A program made the position numbers and the translations under genes. 64,000 nucleotides of DNA from Metridium senile (lineage: Eukaryota > Cnidaria > Anthozoa > Actiniaria > Metridiidae), in the NCBI GenBank assembly GCA_949775045.1, contig OX459095.1:34524768-34588767 (forward strand), written 5' to 3'. The notes under the pieces were generated by a model. The model was not told the DNA's origin and ran no database searches. It worked only from the letters and a program-made list of their open reading frames with translations. This document shows, piece by piece, positions 20,507 to 35,094 of the stretch. Numbering within the stretch: position 1 is the first letter of the stretch; each line of letters begins with the position of its first letter.

Positions 20507-20540
20507 CCAAATCATTTTGATCAACGACGTCAAGCAACTG
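20507..20540 (-). other. Candidate non-coding or alternative 5' exon end (unit 1)
   Basis: The - strand carries a near-perfect donor TTTGG|GTAAGT (intron from 20506) following an ATG (20535-20537) with a short open frame MLDVVDQNDLG. A possible acceptor (CGACTACAG) lies near 20190. It recurs in all units except unit 20, where a MITE has inserted at the donor. Splicing is not demonstrated. Confidence 0.3.
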
Positions 20541-21136
20541 TTTTAGTACTTGTGTATTAACAAATATGTTTGATTCCCAAGTAAAATTTCAATGTTGATG
20601 ATAACTGACAAACATTTTGCTACTAAACCGACACTGTTAACTTGTAGAAAGTGCGCACAAATATGGATCTGACTTGCAACTTATGATTGTTACGTCACGT
20701 TGAATGACGGCTTTATCACGTGATTATGACGTCATGGCGAGCGCGCGTGGATTAGAATGACAATTATAGAGTAAAAAGTGAATTGGAACTATGGTCAAAA
20801 TGAAATTCATTTTTTTTTATTTTAAAACAAGGTATAATTTTTTAATATTCAACCAATAAAAAGATGAAAAAAACAACAACAATTCAAATTTTTCTTAATT
20901 TTTGGTAATGTCTAAAATTAGGAGTTTTAGCTCAAGTCAAATACTGCTTTCCATCCAAAGTTAACGTTTTTCGCAGCGAAAGCACTCGGAATTAGAGTAC
21001 AAAACACAAGAACAACAACAACAACAGTATTTTGACTACTAATATATTTATTTCACATATTTATCTACATATACATTTGTATTTAAAACATAATATCTTC
21101 AATTATATTTACAATGACTCTATATTTGTACCGATA

Positions 21137-22035
21137 TCATTGGTAATAATAAGGCGATACTGCATAACTTGGTACAATGTATGGTGGTGGTCTTACTCTA
21201 CTGTACAACGATGGTCTAATAACACGTGGTCTGTAGTACGGTACTGGTCGGTAACTAGTCTGACCGGCCAGGCTGGGCTGCTGTGCTCCACGCACAAGCT
21301 TCTCTGCAAGACTGTTAAGGTATGCTAACTTGGCTGCTCGTTGTCTGTCGTGGTTCAGTTGGTTTTTCGCACTCACTCGTCGTTTACGATACCACAGTTT
21401 GACTTGATCTTCGCTGGCATGGATTTCTGTTGCTAGTCGTCGACGTTCTTTCTTGGTGGGGTAGGGCTGGAGGTCGTAGGCTTTGGCGAGGATTATCTCC
21501 TGGTAGACGGACAGGAATGGTGCTTCTGGACTCTGGATGGTCGGATGATCCGCCCTAGGTGATGACATTGCTGTAGATTAGAAGAAACAAAACATATTAG
21601 AACAAGACATATATTGCAAGTTGATCGTTACAAAATACATATAGGTAAATAATCATTGTGTTTAAAGGTAAGAGTTTCATACAAGACATTGTCATTATAG
21701 TCATTCATTTACATCATTCTGAATTCAGCACATTCTAAACCAACAGCCAGAATTCAATCAACTTTTTCCATCATAGAACATATCTTACCTTTAGTAGTAG
21801 TTTGCTTACTATCAGACGAGTAACGGCCCGCTGTACAGGTAGAAGAACGGTCAGTGGTACAAGGCTGGTCAACATGCGTAGTACGTAGAATATCTTCAAT
21901 CATAAACGATGACTTTGCCTTGACAGGTCTGCAGGATGGTACTTCTGATTTCACCATTTTGGTATTTGCTTGTGTTTCAAGAGTTGTTTTCTTTGTGAAT
22001 GCTTTCGATAGAATGATGCAGTGTGTTGGGGGCAT
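21137..22035 (-). CDS. Homeodomain protein, array copy 2
   Basis: Exons 21789-22035 and 21137-21570. The protein is identical to copy 1 (Pro at residue 211). The 3' flank carries the TTTTTTAAT variant, as in copies 1, 3 and 9-13. Confidence 0.85.
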
Positions 22036-23130
22036 CTTGGTTTTATAGTTTGATTAACACTTCAAAGACCAGCCTACTTTTTGGCGGGAAATTGAACACG
22101 GCGGGCCCGGCCTATTGCCGAGCGCTGGAAGGCGCCACACCGAGGGTTTTGGCGGGAAAAATCCCTTTAAATACTCTGCGCCGAGCTACTGTAGTCGGAA
22201 TTGTTCAAAGAGCGGCGGTCGCGGGCATAAATTGATTGATTAATTAAAGAACGATTGAATTGCAATTGAGAAGCATTGTCTGTTCAACACTTTCCCGTTT
22301 GCAAGAACAAAAATTCCAACAGCTCACTTTGGTATACTTTGAAGATAAACTGAATACTCTTAGATAATTAAGTTTCTTATAGTGATTACAATGTATACTA
22401 TTAAAAAAGCTCACCATAACAATGTATCGAATTATATAAATGACAATGTTGTAGCACACGGCAGAATAACAGGAAAATACGTTCTGGTTGTTTGACTTAC
22501 CCAAATCATTTTGATCAACGACGTCAAGCAACTGTTTTAGTACTTGTGTATTAACAAATATGTTTGATTCCCAAGTAAAATTTCAATGTTGATGATAACT
22601 GACAAACATTTTGCTACTAAACCGACACTGTTAACTTGTAGAAAGTGCGCACAAATATGGATCTGACTTGCAACTTATGATTGTTACGTCACGTTGAATG
22701 ACGGCTTTATCACGTGATTATGACGTCATGGCGAGCGCGCGTGGATTAGAATGACAATTATAGAGTAAAAAGTGAATTGGAACTATGGTCAAAATGAAAT
22801 TCATTTTTTTTTATTTTAAAACAAGGTATAATTTTTTAATATTCAACCAATAAAAAGATGAAAAAAACAACAACAATTCAAATTTTTCTTAATTTTTGGT
22901 AATGTCTAAAATTAGGAGTTTTAGCTCAAGTCAAATACTGCTTTCCATCCAAAGTTAACGTTTTTCGCAGCGAAAGCACTCGGAATTAGAGTACAAAACA
23001 CAAGAACAACAACAACAACAGTATTTTGACTACTAATATATTTATTTCACATATTTATCTACATATACATTTGTATTTAAAACATAATATCTTCAATTAT
23101 ATTTACAATGACTCTATATTTGTACCGATA

Positions 23131-24029
23131 TCATTGGTAATAATAAGGCGATACTGCATAACTTGGTACAATGTATGGTGATGGTCTTACTCTACTGTAC
23201 AACGATGGTCTAATAACACGTGGTCTGTAGTACGGTACTGGTCGGTAACTAGTCTGACCGGCCAGGCTGGGCTGCTGTGCTCCACGCACAAGCTTCTCTG
23301 CAAGACTGTTAAGGTATGCTAACTTGGCTGCTCGTTGTCTGTCGTGGTTCAGTTGGTTTTTCGCACTCACTCGTCGTTTACGATACCACAGTTTGACTTG
23401 ATCTTCGCTGGCATGGATTTCTGTTGCTAGTCGTCGACGTTCTTTCTTGGTGGGGTAGGGCTGGAGGTCGTAGGCTTTGGCGAGGATTATCTCCTGGTAG
23501 ACGGACAGGAATGGTGCTTCTGGACTCTGGATGGTCGGATGATCCGCCCTAGGTGATGACATTGCTGTAGATTAGAAGAAACAAAACATATTAGAACAAG
23601 ACATATATTGCAAGTTGATCGTTACAAAATACATATAGGTAAATAATCATTGTGTTTAAAGGTAAGAGTTTCATACAAGACATTGTCATTATAGTCATTC
23701 ATTTACATCATTCTGAATTCAGCACATTCTAAACCAACAGCCAGAATTCAATCAACTTTTTCCATCATAGAACATATCTTACCTTTAGTAGTAGTTTGCT
23801 TACTATCAGACGAGTAACGGCCCGCTGTACAGGTAGAAGAACGGTCAGTGGTACAAGGCTGGTCAACATGCGTAGTACGTAGAATATCTTCAATCATAAA
23901 CGATGACTTTGCCTTGACAGGTCTGCAGGATGGTACTTCTGATTTCACCATTTTGGTATTTGCTTGTGTTTCAAGAGTTGTTTTCTTTGTGAATGCTTTC
24001 GATAGAATGATGCAGTGTGTTGGGGGCAT
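23131..24029 (-). CDS. Homeodomain protein, array copy 3
   Basis: Exons 23783-24029 and 23131-23564. Differs from copy 1 by P211S near the C terminus, the state also seen in copies 14, 15, 17 and 18. The 3' flank keeps the TTTTTTAAT variant, a combination not seen in any other of copies 1-18. Confidence 0.85.
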
Positions 24030-25124
24030 CTTGGTTTTATAGTTTGATTAACACTTCAAAGACCAGCCTACTTTTTGGCGGGAAATTGAACACGGCGGGC
24101 CCGGCCTATTGCCGAGCGCTGGAAGGCGCCACACCGAGGGTTTTGGCGGGAAAAATCCCTTTAAATACTCTGCGCCGAGCTACTGTAGTCGGAATTGTTC
24201 AAAGAGCGGCGGTCGCGGGCATAAATTGATTGATTAATTAAAGAACGATTGAATTGCAATTGAGAAGCATTGTCTGTTCAACACTTTCCCGTTTGCAAGA
24301 ACAAAAATTCCAACAGCTCACTTTGGTATACTTTGAAGATAAACTGAATACTCTTAGATAATTAAGTTTCTTATAGTGATTACAATGTATACTATTAAAA
24401 AAGCTCACCATAACAATGTATCGAATTATATAAATGACAATGTTGTAGCACACGGCAGAATAACAGGAAAATACGTTCTGGTTGTTTGACTTACCCAAAT
24501 CATTTTGATCAACGACGTCAAGCAACTGTTTTAGTACTTGTGTATTAACAAATATGTTTGATTCCCAAGTAAAATTTCAATGTTGATGATAACTGACAAA
24601 CATTTTGCTACTAAACCGACACTGTTAACTTGTAGAAAGTGCGCACAAATATGGATCTGACTTGCAACTTATGATTGTTACGTCACGTTGAATGACGGCT
24701 TTATCACGTGATTATGACGTCATGGCGAGCGCGCGTGGATTAGAATGACAATTATAGAGTAAAAAGTGAATTGGAACTATGGTCAAAATGAAATTCATTT
24801 TTTTTTATTTTAAAACAAGGTATAATTTTTAAATATTCAACCAATAAAAAGATGAAAAAAACAACAACAATTCAAATTTTTCTTAATTTTTGGTAATGTC
24901 TAAAATTAGGAGTTTTAGCTCAAGTCAAATACTGCTTTCCATCCAAAGTTAACGTTTTTCGCAGCGAAAGCACTCGGAATTAGAGTACAAAACACAAGAA
25001 CAACAACAACAACAGTATTTTGACTACTAATATATTTATTTCACATATTTATCTACATATACATTTGTATTTAAAACATAATATCTTCAATTATATTTAC
25101 AATGACTCTATATTTGTACCGATA

Positions 25125-26023
25125 TCATTGGTAATAATAAGGCGATACTGCATAACTTGGTACAATGTATGGTGGTGGTCTTACTCTACTGTACAACGAT
25201 GGTCTAATAACACGTGGTCTGTAGTACGGTACTGGTCGGTAACTAGTCTGACCGGCCAGGCTGGGCTGCTGTGCTCCACGCACAAGCTTCTCTGCAAGAC
25301 TGTTAAGGTATGCTAACTTGGCTGCTCGTTGTCTGTCGTGGTTCAGTTGGTTTTTCGCACTCACTCGTCGTTTACGATACCACAGTTTGACTTGATCTTC
25401 GCTGGCATGGATTTCTGTTGCTAGTCGTCGACGTTCTTTCTTGGTGGGGTAGGGCTGGAGGTCGTAGGCTTTGGCGAGGATTATCTCCTGGTAGACGGAC
25501 AGGAATGGTGCTTCTGGACTCTGGATGGTCGGATGATCCGCCCTAGGTGATGACATTGCTGTAGATTAGAAGAAACAAAACATATTAGAACAAGACATAT
25601 ATTGCAAGTTGATCGTTACAAAATACATATAGGTAAATAATCATTGTGTTTAAAGGTAAGAGTTTCATACAAGACATTGTCATTATAGTCATTCATTTAC
25701 ATCATTCTGAATTCAGCACATTCTAAACCAACAGCCAGAATTCAATCAACTTTTTCCATCATAGAACATATCTTACCTTTAGTAGTAGTTTGCTTACTAT
25801 CAGACGAGTAACGGCCCGCTGTACAGGTAGAAGAACGGTCAGTGGTACAAGGCTGGTCAACATGCGTAGTACGTAGAATATCTTCAATCATAAACGATGA
25901 CTTTGCCTTGACAGGTCTGCAGGATGGTACTTCTGATTTCACCATTTTGGTATTTGCTTGTGTTTCAAGAGTTGTTTTCTTTGTGAATGCTTTCGATAGA
26001 ATGATGCAGTGTGTTGGGGGCAT
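25125..26023 (-). CDS. Homeodomain protein, array copy 4
   Basis: Exons 25777-26023 and 25125-25558. Protein as copy 1. The first copy from the left with the TTTTTAAAT variant in its 3' flank (24829 region), shared with copies 5-8 and 14-18. Confidence 0.85.
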
Positions 26024-27118
26024 CTTGGTTTTATAGTTTGATTAACACTTCAAAGACCAGCCTACTTTTTGGCGGGAAATTGAACACGGCGGGCCCGGCC
26101 TATTGCCGAGCGCTGGAAGGCGCCACACCGAGGGTTTTGGCGGGAAAAATCCCTTTAAATACTCTGCGCCGAGCTACTGTAGTCGGAATTGTTCAAAGAG
26201 CGGCGGTCGCGGGCATAAATTGATTGATTAATTAAAGAACGATTGAATTGCAATTGAGAAGCATTGTCTGTTCAACACTTTCCCGTTTGCAAGAACAAAA
26301 ATTCCAACAGCTCACTTTGGTATACTTTGAAGATAAACTGAATACTCTTAGATAATTAAGTTTCTTATAGTGATTACAATGTATACTATTAAAAAAGCTC
26401 ACCATAACAATGTATCGAATTATATAAATGACAATGTTGTAGCACACGGCAGAATAACAGGAAAATACGTTCTGGTTGTTTGACTTACCCAAATCATTTT
26501 GATCAACGACGTCAAGCAACTGTTTTAGTACTTGTGTATTAACAAATATGTTTGATTCCCAAGTAAAATTTCAATGTTGATGATAACTGACAAACATTTT
26601 GCTACTAAACCGACACTGTTAACTTGTAGAAAGTGCGCACAAATATGGATCTGACTTGCAACTTATGATTGTTACGTCACGTTGAATGACGGCTTTATCA
26701 CGTGATTATGACGTCATGGCGAGCGCGCGTGGATTAGAATGACAATTATAGAGTAAAAAGTGAATTGGAACTATGGTCAAAATGAAATTCATTTTTTTTT
26801 ATTTTAAAACAAGGTATAATTTTTAAATATTCAACCAATAAAAAGATGAAAAAAACAACAACAATTCAAATTTTTCTTAATTTTTGGTAATGTCTAAAAT
26901 TAGGAGTTTTAGCTCAAGTCAAATACTGCTTTCCATCCAAAGTTAACGTTTTTCGCAGCGAAAGCACTCGGAATTAGAGTACAAAACACAAGAACAACAA
27001 CAACAACAGTATTTTGACTACTAATATATTTATTTCACATATTTATCTACATATACATTTGTATTTAAAACATAATATCTTCAATTATATTTACAATGAC
27101 TCTATATTTGTACCGATA

Positions 27119-28017
27119 TCATTGGTAATAATAAGGCGATACTGCATAACTTGGTACAATGTATGGTGGTGGTCTTACTCTACTGTACAACGATGGTCTA
27201 ATAACACGTGGTCTGTAGTACGGTACTGGTCGGTAACTAGTCTGACCGGCCAGGCTGGGCTGCTGTGCTCCACGCACAAGCTTCTCTGCAAGACTGTTAA
27301 GGTATGCTAACTTGGCTGCTCGTTGTCTGTCGTGGTTCAGTTGGTTTTTCGCACTCACTCGTCGTTTACGATACCACAGTTTGACTTGATCTTCGCTGGC
27401 ATGGATTTCTGTTGCTAGTCGTCGACGTTCTTTCTTGGTGGGGTAGGGCTGGAGGTCGTAGGCTTTGGCGAGGATTATCTCCTGGTAGACGGACAGGAAT
27501 GGTGCTTCTGGACTCTGGATGGTCGGATGATCCGCCCTAGGTGATGACATTGCTGTAGATTAGAAGAAACAAAACATATTAGAACAAGACATATATTGCA
27601 AGTTGATCGTTACAAAATACATATAGGTAAATAATCATTGTGTTTAAAGGTAAGAGTTTCATACAAGACATTGTCATTATAGTCATTCATTTACATCATT
27701 CTGAATTCAGCACATTCTAAACCAACAGCCAGAATTCAATCAACTTTTTCCATCATAGAACATATCTTACCTTTAGTAGTAGTTTGCTTACTATCAGACG
27801 AGTAACGGCCCGCTGTACAGGTAGAAGAACGGTCAGTGGTACAAGGCTGGTCAACATGCGTAGTACGTAGAATATCTTCAATCATAAACGATGACTTTGC
27901 CTTGACAGGTCTGCAGGATGGTACTTCTGATTTCACCATTTTGGTATTTGCTTGTGTTTCAAGAGTTGTTTTCTTTGTGAATGCTTTCGATAGAATGATG
28001 CAGTGTGTTGGGGGCAT
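27119..28017 (-). CDS. Homeodomain protein, array copy 5
   Basis: Exons 27771-28017 and 27119-27552. Protein as copy 1; TTTTTAAAT flank variant. Confidence 0.85.
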
Positions 28018-29112
28018 CTTGGTTTTATAGTTTGATTAACACTTCAAAGACCAGCCTACTTTTTGGCGGGAAATTGAACACGGCGGGCCCGGCCTATTGC
28101 CGAGCGCTGGAAGGCGCCACACCGAGGGTTTTGGCGGGAAAAATCCCTTTAAATACTCTGCGCCGAGCTACTGTAGTCGGAATTGTTCAAAGAGCGGCGG
28201 TCGCGGGCATAAATTGATTGATTAATTAAAGAACGATTGAATTGCAATTGAGAAGCATTGTCTGTTCAACACTTTCCCGTTTGCAAGAACAAAAATTCCA
28301 ACAGCTCACTTTGGTATACTTTGAAGATAAACTGAATACTCTTAGATAATTAAGTTTCTTATAGTGATTACAATGTATACTATTAAAAAAGCTCACCATA
28401 ACAATGTATCGAATTATATAAATGACAATGTTGTAGCACACGGCAGAATAACAGGAAAATACGTTCTGGTTGTTTGACTTACCCAAATCATTTTGATCAA
28501 CGACGTCAAGCAACTGTTTTAGTACTTGTGTATTAACAAATATGTTTGATTCCCAAGTAAAATTTCAATGTTGATGATAACTGACAAACATTTTGCTACT
28601 AAACCGACACTGTTAACTTGTAGAAAGTGCGCACAAATATGGATCTGACTTGCAACTTATGATTGTTACGTCACGTTGAATGACGGCTTTATCACGTGAT
28701 TATGACGTCATGGCGAGCGCGCGTGGATTAGAATGACAATTATAGAGTAAAAAGTGAATTGGAACTATGGTCAAAATGAAATTCATTTTTTTTTATTTTA
28801 AAACAAGGTATAATTTTTAAATATTCAACCAATAAAAAGATGAAAAAAACAACAACAATTCAAATTTTTCTTAATTTTTGGTAATGTCTAAAATTAGGAG
28901 TTTTAGCTCAAGTCAAATACTGCTTTCCATCCAAAGTTAACGTTTTTCGCAGCGAAAGCACTCGGAATTAGAGTACAAAACACAAGAACAACAACAACAA
29001 CAGTATTTTGACTACTAATATATTTATTTCACATATTTATCTACATATACATTTGTATTTAAAACATAATATCTTCAATTATATTTACAATGACTCTATA
29101 TTTGTACCGATA

Positions 29113-30011
29113 TCATTGGTAATAATAAGGCGATACTGCATAACTTGGTACAATGTATGGTGGTGGTCTTACTCTACTGTACAACGATGGTCTAATAACA
29201 CGTGGTCTGTAGTACGGTACTGGTCGGTAACTAGTCTGACCGGCCAGGCTGGGCTGCTGTGCTCCACGCACAAGCTTCTCTGCAAGACTGTTAAGGTATG
29301 CTAACTTGGCTGCTCGTTGTCTGTCGTGGTTCAGTTGGTTTTTCGCACTCACTCGTCGTTTACGATACCACAGTTTGACTTGATCTTCGCTGGCATGGAT
29401 TTCTGTTGCTAGTCGTCGACGTTCTTTCTTGGTGGGGTAGGGCTGGAGGTCGTAGGCTTTGGCGAGGATTATCTCCTGGTAGACGGACAGGAATGGTGCT
29501 TCTGGACTCTGGATGGTCGGATGATCCGCCCTAGGTGATGACATTGCTGTAGATTAGAAGAAACAAAACATATTAGAACAAGACATATATTGCAAGTTGA
29601 TCGTTACAAAATACATATAGGTAAATAATCATTGTGTTTAAAGGTAAGAGTTTCATACAAGACATTGTCATTATAGTCATTCATTTACATCATTCTGAAT
29701 TCAGCACATTCTAAACCAACAGCCAGAATTCAATCAACTTTTTCCATCATAGAACATATCTTACCTTTAGTAGTAGTTTGCTTACTATCAGACGAGTAAC
29801 GGCCCGCTGTACAGGTAGAAGAACGGTCAGTGGTACAAGGCTGGTCAACATGCGTAGTACGTAGAATATCTTCAATCATAAACGATGACTTTGCCTTGAC
29901 AGGTCTGCAGGATGGTACTTCTGATTTCACCATTTTGGTATTTGCTTGTGTTTCAAGAGTTGTTTTCTTTGTGAATGCTTTCGATAGAATGATGCAGTGT
30001 GTTGGGGGCAT
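29113..30011 (-). CDS. Homeodomain protein, array copy 6
   Basis: Exons 29765-30011 and 29113-29546. Protein as copy 1; TTTTTAAAT flank variant. Confidence 0.85.
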
Positions 30012-31106
30012 CTTGGTTTTATAGTTTGATTAACACTTCAAAGACCAGCCTACTTTTTGGCGGGAAATTGAACACGGCGGGCCCGGCCTATTGCCGAGCG
30101 CTGGAAGGCGCCACACCGAGGGTTTTGGCGGGAAAAATCCCTTTAAATACTCTGCGCCGAGCTACTGTAGTCGGAATTGTTCAAAGAGCGGCGGTCGCGG
30201 GCATAAATTGATTGATTAATTAAAGAACGATTGAATTGCAATTGAGAAGCATTGTCTGTTCAACACTTTCCCGTTTGCAAGAACAAAAATTCCAACAGCT
30301 CACTTTGGTATACTTTGAAGATAAACTGAATACTCTTAGATAATTAAGTTTCTTATAGTGATTACAATGTATACTATTAAAAAAGCTCACCATAACAATG
30401 TATCGAATTATATAAATGACAATGTTGTAGCACACGGCAGAATAACAGGAAAATACGTTCTGGTTGTTTGACTTACCCAAATCATTTTGATCAACGACGT
30501 CAAGCAACTGTTTTAGTACTTGTGTATTAACAAATATGTTTGATTCCCAAGTAAAATTTCAATGTTGATGATAACTGACAAACATTTTGCTACTAAACCG
30601 ACACTGTTAACTTGTAGAAAGTGCGCACAAATATGGATCTGACTTGCAACTTATGATTGTTACGTCACGTTGAATGACGGCTTTATCACGTGATTATGAC
30701 GTCATGGCGAGCGCGCGTGGATTAGAATGACAATTATAGAGTAAAAAGTGAATTGGAACTATGGTCAAAATGAAATTCATTTTTTTTTATTTTAAAACAA
30801 GGTATAATTTTTAAATATTCAACCAATAAAAAGATGAAAAAAACAACAACAATTCAAATTTTTCTTAATTTTTGGTAATGTCTAAAATTAGGAGTTTTAG
30901 CTCAAGTCAAATACTGCTTTCCATCCAAAGTTAACGTTTTTCGCAGCGAAAGCACTCGGAATTAGAGTACAAAACACAAGAACAACAACAACAACAGTAT
31001 TTTGACTACTAATATATTTATTTCACATATTTATCTACATATACATTTGTATTTAAAACATAATATCTTCAATTATATTTACAATGACTCTATATTTGTA
31101 CCGATA

Positions 31107-32005
31107 TCATTGGTAATAATAAGGCGATACTGCATAACTTGGTACAATGTATGGTGGTGGTCTTACTCTACTGTACAACGATGGTCTAATAACACGTGGT
31201 CTGTAGTACGGTACTGGTCGGTAACTAGTCTGACCGGCCAGGCTGGGCTGCTGTGCTCCACGCACAAGCTTCTCTGCAAGACTGTTAAGGTATGCTAACT
31301 TGGCTGCTCGTTGTCTGTCGTGGTTCAGTTGGTTTTTCGCACTCACTCGTCGTTTACGATACCACAGTTTGACTTGATCTTCGCTGGCATGGATTTCTGT
31401 TGCTAGTCGTCGACGTTCTTTCTTGGTGGGGTAGGGCTGGAGGTCGTAGGCTTTGGCGAGGATTATCTCCTGGTAGACGGACAGGAATGGTGCTTCTGGA
31501 CTCTGGATGGTCGGATGATCCGCCCTAGGTGATGACATTGCTGTAGATTAGAAGAAACAAAACATATTAGAACAAGACATATATTGCAAGTTGATCGTTA
31601 CAAAATACATATAGGTAAATAATCATTGTGTTTAAAGGTAAGAGTTTCATACAAGACATTGTCATTATAGTCATTCATTTACATCATTCTGAATTCAGCA
31701 CATTCTAAACCAACAGCCAGAATTCAATCAACTTTTTCCATCATAGAACATATCTTACCTTTAGTAGTAGTTTGCTTACTATCAGACGAGTAACGGCCCG
31801 CTGTACAGGTAGAAGAACGGTCAGTGGTACAAGGCTGGTCAACATGCGTAGTACGTAGAATATCTTCAATCATAAACGATGACTTTGCCTTGACAGGTCT
31901 GCAGGATGGTACTTCTGATTTCACCATTTTGGTATTTGCTTGTGTTTCAAGAGTTGTTTTCTTTGTGAATGCTTTCGATAGAATGATGCAGTGTGTTGGG
32001 GGCAT
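31107..32005 (-). CDS. Homeodomain protein, array copy 7
   Basis: Exons 31759-32005 and 31107-31540. Protein as copy 1; TTTTTAAAT flank variant. Confidence 0.85.
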
Positions 32006-33100
32006 CTTGGTTTTATAGTTTGATTAACACTTCAAAGACCAGCCTACTTTTTGGCGGGAAATTGAACACGGCGGGCCCGGCCTATTGCCGAGCGCTGGAA
32101 GGCGCCACACCGAGGGTTTTGGCGGGAAAAATCCCTTTAAATACTCTGCGCCGAGCTACTGTAGTCGGAATTGTTCAAAGAGCGGCGGTCGCGGGCATAA
32201 ATTGATTGATTAATTAAAGAACGATTGAATTGCAATTGAGAAGCATTGTCTGTTCAACACTTTCCCGTTTGCAAGAACAAAAATTCCAACAGCTCACTTT
32301 GGTATACTTTGAAGATAAACTGAATACTCTTAGATAATTAAGTTTCTTATAGTGATTACAATGTATACTATTAAAAAAGCTCACCATAACAATGTATCGA
32401 ATTATATAAATGACAATGTTGTAGCACACGGCAGAATAACAGGAAAATACGTTCTGGTTGTTTGACTTACCCAAATCATTTTGATCAACGACGTCAAGCA
32501 ACTGTTTTAGTACTTGTGTATTAACAAATATGTTTGATTCCCAAGTAAAATTTCAATGTTGATGATAACTGACAAACATTTTGCTACTAAACCGACACTG
32601 TTAACTTGTAGAAAGTGCGCACAAATATGGATCTGACTTGCAACTTATGATTGTTACGTCACGTTGAATGACGGCTTTATCACGTGATTATGACGTCATG
32701 GCGAGCGCGCGTGGATTAGAATGACAATTATAGAGTAAAAAGTGAATTGGAACTATGGTCAAAATGAAATTCATTTTTTTTTATTTTAAAACAAGGTATA
32801 ATTTTTAAATATTCAACCAATAAAAAGATGAAAAAAACAACAACAATTCAAATTTTTCTTAATTTTTGGTAATGTCTAAAATTAGGAGTTTTAGCTCAAG
32901 TCAAATACTGCTTTCCATCCAAAGTTAACGTTTTTCGCAGCGAAAGCACTCGGAATTAGAGTACAAAACACAAGAACAACAACAACAACAGTATTTTGAC
33001 TACTAATATATTTATTTCACATATTTATCTACATATACATTTGTATTTAAAACATAATATCTTCAATTATATTTACAATGACTCTATATTTGTACCGATA

Positions 33101-33999
33101 TCATTGGTAATAATAAGGCGATACTGCATAACTTGGTACAATGTATGGTGGTGGTCTTACTCTACTGTACAACGATGGTCTAATAACACGTGGTCTGTAG
33201 TACGGTACTGGTCGGTAACTAGTCTGACCGGCCAGGCTGGGCTGCTGTGCTCCACGCACAAGCTTCTCTGCAAGACTGTTAAGGTATGCTAACTTGGCTG
33301 CTCGTTGTCTGTCGTGGTTCAGTTGGTTTTTCGCACTCACTCGTCGTTTACGATACCACAGTTTGACTTGATCTTCGCTGGCATGGATTTCTGTTGCTAG
33401 TCGTCGACGTTCTTTCTTGGTGGGGTAGGGCTGGAGGTCGTAGGCTTTGGCGAGGATTATCTCCTGGTAGACGGACAGGAATGGTGCTTCTGGACTCTGG
33501 ATGGTCGGATGATCCGCCCTAGGTGATGACATTGCTGTAGATTAGAAGAAACAAAACATATTAGAACAAGACATATATTGCAAGTTGATCGTTACAAAAT
33601 ACATATAGGTAAATAATCATTGTGTTTAAAGGTAAGAGTTTCATACAAGACATTGTCATTATAGTCATTCATTTACATCATTCTGAATTCAGCACATTCT
33701 AAACCAACAGCCAGAATTCAATCAACTTTTTCCATCATAGAACATATCTTACCTTTAGTAGTAGTTTGCTTACTATCAGACGAGTAACGGCCCGCTGTAC
33801 AGGTAGAAGAACGGTCAGTGGTACAAGGCTGGTCAACATGCGTAGTACGTAGAATATCTTCAATCATAAACGATGACTTTGCCTTGACAGGTCTGCAGGA
33901 TGGTACTTCTGATTTCACCATTTTGGTATTTGCTTGTGTTTCAAGAGTTGTTTTCTTTGTGAATGCTTTCGATAGAATGATGCAGTGTGTTGGGGGCAT
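33101..33999 (-). CDS. Homeodomain protein, array copy 8
   Basis: Exons 33753-33999 and 33101-33534. Protein as copy 1; last of the run 4-8 with the TTTTTAAAT flank. Confidence 0.85.
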
Positions 34000-35094
34000 C
34001 TTGGTTTTATAGTTTGATTAACACTTCAAAGACCAGCCTACTTTTTGGCGGGAAATTGAACACGGCGGGCCCGGCCTATTGCCGAGCGCTGGAAGGCGCC
34101 ACACCGAGGGTTTTGGCGGGAAAAATCCCTTTAAATACTCTGCGCCGAGCTACTGTAGTCGGAATTGTTCAAAGAGCGGCGGTCGCGGGCATAAATTGAT
34201 TGATTAATTAAAGAACGATTGAATTGCAATTGAGAAGCATTGTCTGTTCAACACTTTCCCGTTTGCAAGAACAAAAATTCCAACAGCTCACTTTGGTATA
34301 CTTTGAAGATAAACTGAATACTCTTAGATAATTAAGTTTCTTATAGTGATTACAATGTATACTATTAAAAAAGCTCACCATAACAATGTATCGAATTATA
34401 TAAATGACAATGTTGTAGCACACGGCAGAATAACAGGAAAATACGTTCTGGTTGTTTGACTTACCCAAATCATTTTGATCAACGACGTCAAGCAACTGTT
34501 TTAGTACTTGTGTATTAACAAATATGTTTGATTCCCAAGTAAAATTTCAATGTTGATGATAACTGACAAACATTTTGCTACTAAACCGACACTGTTAACT
34601 TGTAGAAAGTGCGCACAAATATGGATCTGACTTGCAACTTATGATTGTTACGTCACGTTGAATGACGGCTTTATCACGTGATTATGACGTCATGGCGAGC
34701 GCGCGTGGATTAGAATGACAATTATAGAGTAAAAAGTGAATTGGAACTATGGTCAAAATGAAATTCATTTTTTTTTATTTTAAAACAAGGTATAATTTTT
34801 TAATATTCAACCAATAAAAAGATGAAAAAAACAACAACAATTCAAATTTTTCTTAATTTTTGGTAATGTCTAAAATTAGGAGTTTTAGCTCAAGTCAAAT
34901 ACTGCTTTCCATCCAAAGTTAACGTTTTTCGCAGCGAAAGCACTCGGAATTAGAGTACAAAACACAAGAACAACAACAACAACAGTATTTTGACTACTAA
35001 TATATTTATTTCACATATTTATCTACATATACATTTGTATTTAAAACATAATATCTTCAATTATATTTACAATGACTCTATATTTGTACCGATA

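Noticed and set aside
20250..20537. 95-codon - strand frame upstream of each homeobox gene
   Set aside because: It runs through a strong GTAAGT donor after 11 codons and is broken by a 2-bp insertion in unit 18, so it is not a protein gene. At most its first part is a 5' exon.
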